DNA of 15,106 nt, taken from Ramicandelaber brevisporus. Its lineage: Eukaryota > Kickxellomycota > Ramicandelaberales > Ramicandelaberaceae. The stretch is taken from NCBI GenBank assembly GCA_025201865.1, contig MU602932.1, positions 1-15,106 on the forward strand, written 5' to 3'. Position numbers and translations under genes: made by a program. The notes below the pieces were generated by a model that saw only the letters and a program-made list of their open reading frames with translations, made no database searches and was not told the DNA's origin. How positions within the stretch are numbered: the first letter of the stretch is position 1; each line of letters opens with the position of its first letter. Of this stretch, positions 14,997 to 15,106 are shown one piece after another.

Positions 14997-15106
14997 TGTG
15001 AGTGTGGTGGCTCACACCTCTCCTCCCATAGAATGAGATGGGACTGCCATACGGTGAAACATCGAGGGTTCAAACATCCTTCTGAGCTGCTTGTACCCAG
15101 AGGCGA
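14997..15106 (+). ncRNA. Possible Pol III-transcribed structured RNA (SRP/Alu-like), cut by window end
   Basis: Two adjacent hairpins are visible. The first is GAGTGTG (15000-15006) with CACACcTC (15013-15020) around a GTGGCT loop; an alternative pairing is TGTGAG/CTCACA. The second is TCCCAT (15024-15029) with ATGGGA (15038-15043). Their order and the GTGGC loop resemble helices 3 and 4 of the SRP RNA Alu domain. TGGCTCACACC is A-box-like and GGTTCAAAC (15067-15075) is B-box-like, about 50 nt apart. Against SRP RNA, the usual UGUNR turn between the two helices is absent. A SINE-like element or chance similarity is possible. Confidence 0.3.

Noticed and set aside
15061-15080. tRNA T-arm suggested by GGGTTCAAACATCC
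   Set aside because: The loop would be nine bases rather than seven, and no matching D or anticodon arm or acceptor stem is visible. It was kept only as a B-box-like motif.

Overview
The window looks like nuclear DNA from a fungus, probably an early-diverging lineage. The evidence is a DASH/Dam1 kinetochore subunit (a fungal complex), a SWIRM protein of the fungal Fun19 type, an alpha-arrestin with PPAY tails, a small cysteine-rich secreted protein, and a pair of F-box/LRR-like paralogues of a kind often expanded in Zoopagomycota and Mucoromycota. The exact placement (perhaps Kickxellomycotina) is inference. Genes are mostly intronless, and triplet microsatellites are dense in both leaders and coding sequence.

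Layout. 1-168 (+): C-terminal end of an unidentified gene. 169-2196: about 2 kb without a credible gene. It is pyrimidine- and microsatellite-rich, and from 610 to 2196 the plus strand contains no ATG at all. 2197-4590 (+): SWIRM-domain chromatin protein with poly-Q tracts. 4591-5170: convergent 3' spacer. 5171-8299 (-): 1042-residue proline-rich protein with an unrecognised C-terminal domain. 8300-8729: divergent spacer, ATG-free on its own strand for each flanking gene. 8730-9060 (+): DAD2-like DASH subunit whose reading frame is restored by removing a 19-nt GT...AG segment. 9171-9425 (-): secreted 10-cysteine mini-protein with a TATA box at 9597-9604. 9605-10893: intergenic, with a cluster of GCGGCACCA boxes. 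10894-12489 (+): F-box/LRR-like protein. 12813-14057 (-): alpha-arrestin. 14546-14905 (+): short F-box-like paralogue with TATA box and poly(A) signal. 14997-15106: possible Pol III-type structured RNA, cut by the window end.

The genes do not form an operon or an obvious pathway. They cover chromatin regulation, chromosome segregation, ubiquitin-linked functions (F-box proteins, arrestin) and secretion. The two F-box-like genes flank the arrestin on the opposite strand and look like a local duplication.

The strongest unusual signals are the roughly 1.6-kb AUG desert before the SWIRM gene and the 19-nt candidate intron in the DAD2 gene. The SRP/Alu-like hairpins at the right edge come next.
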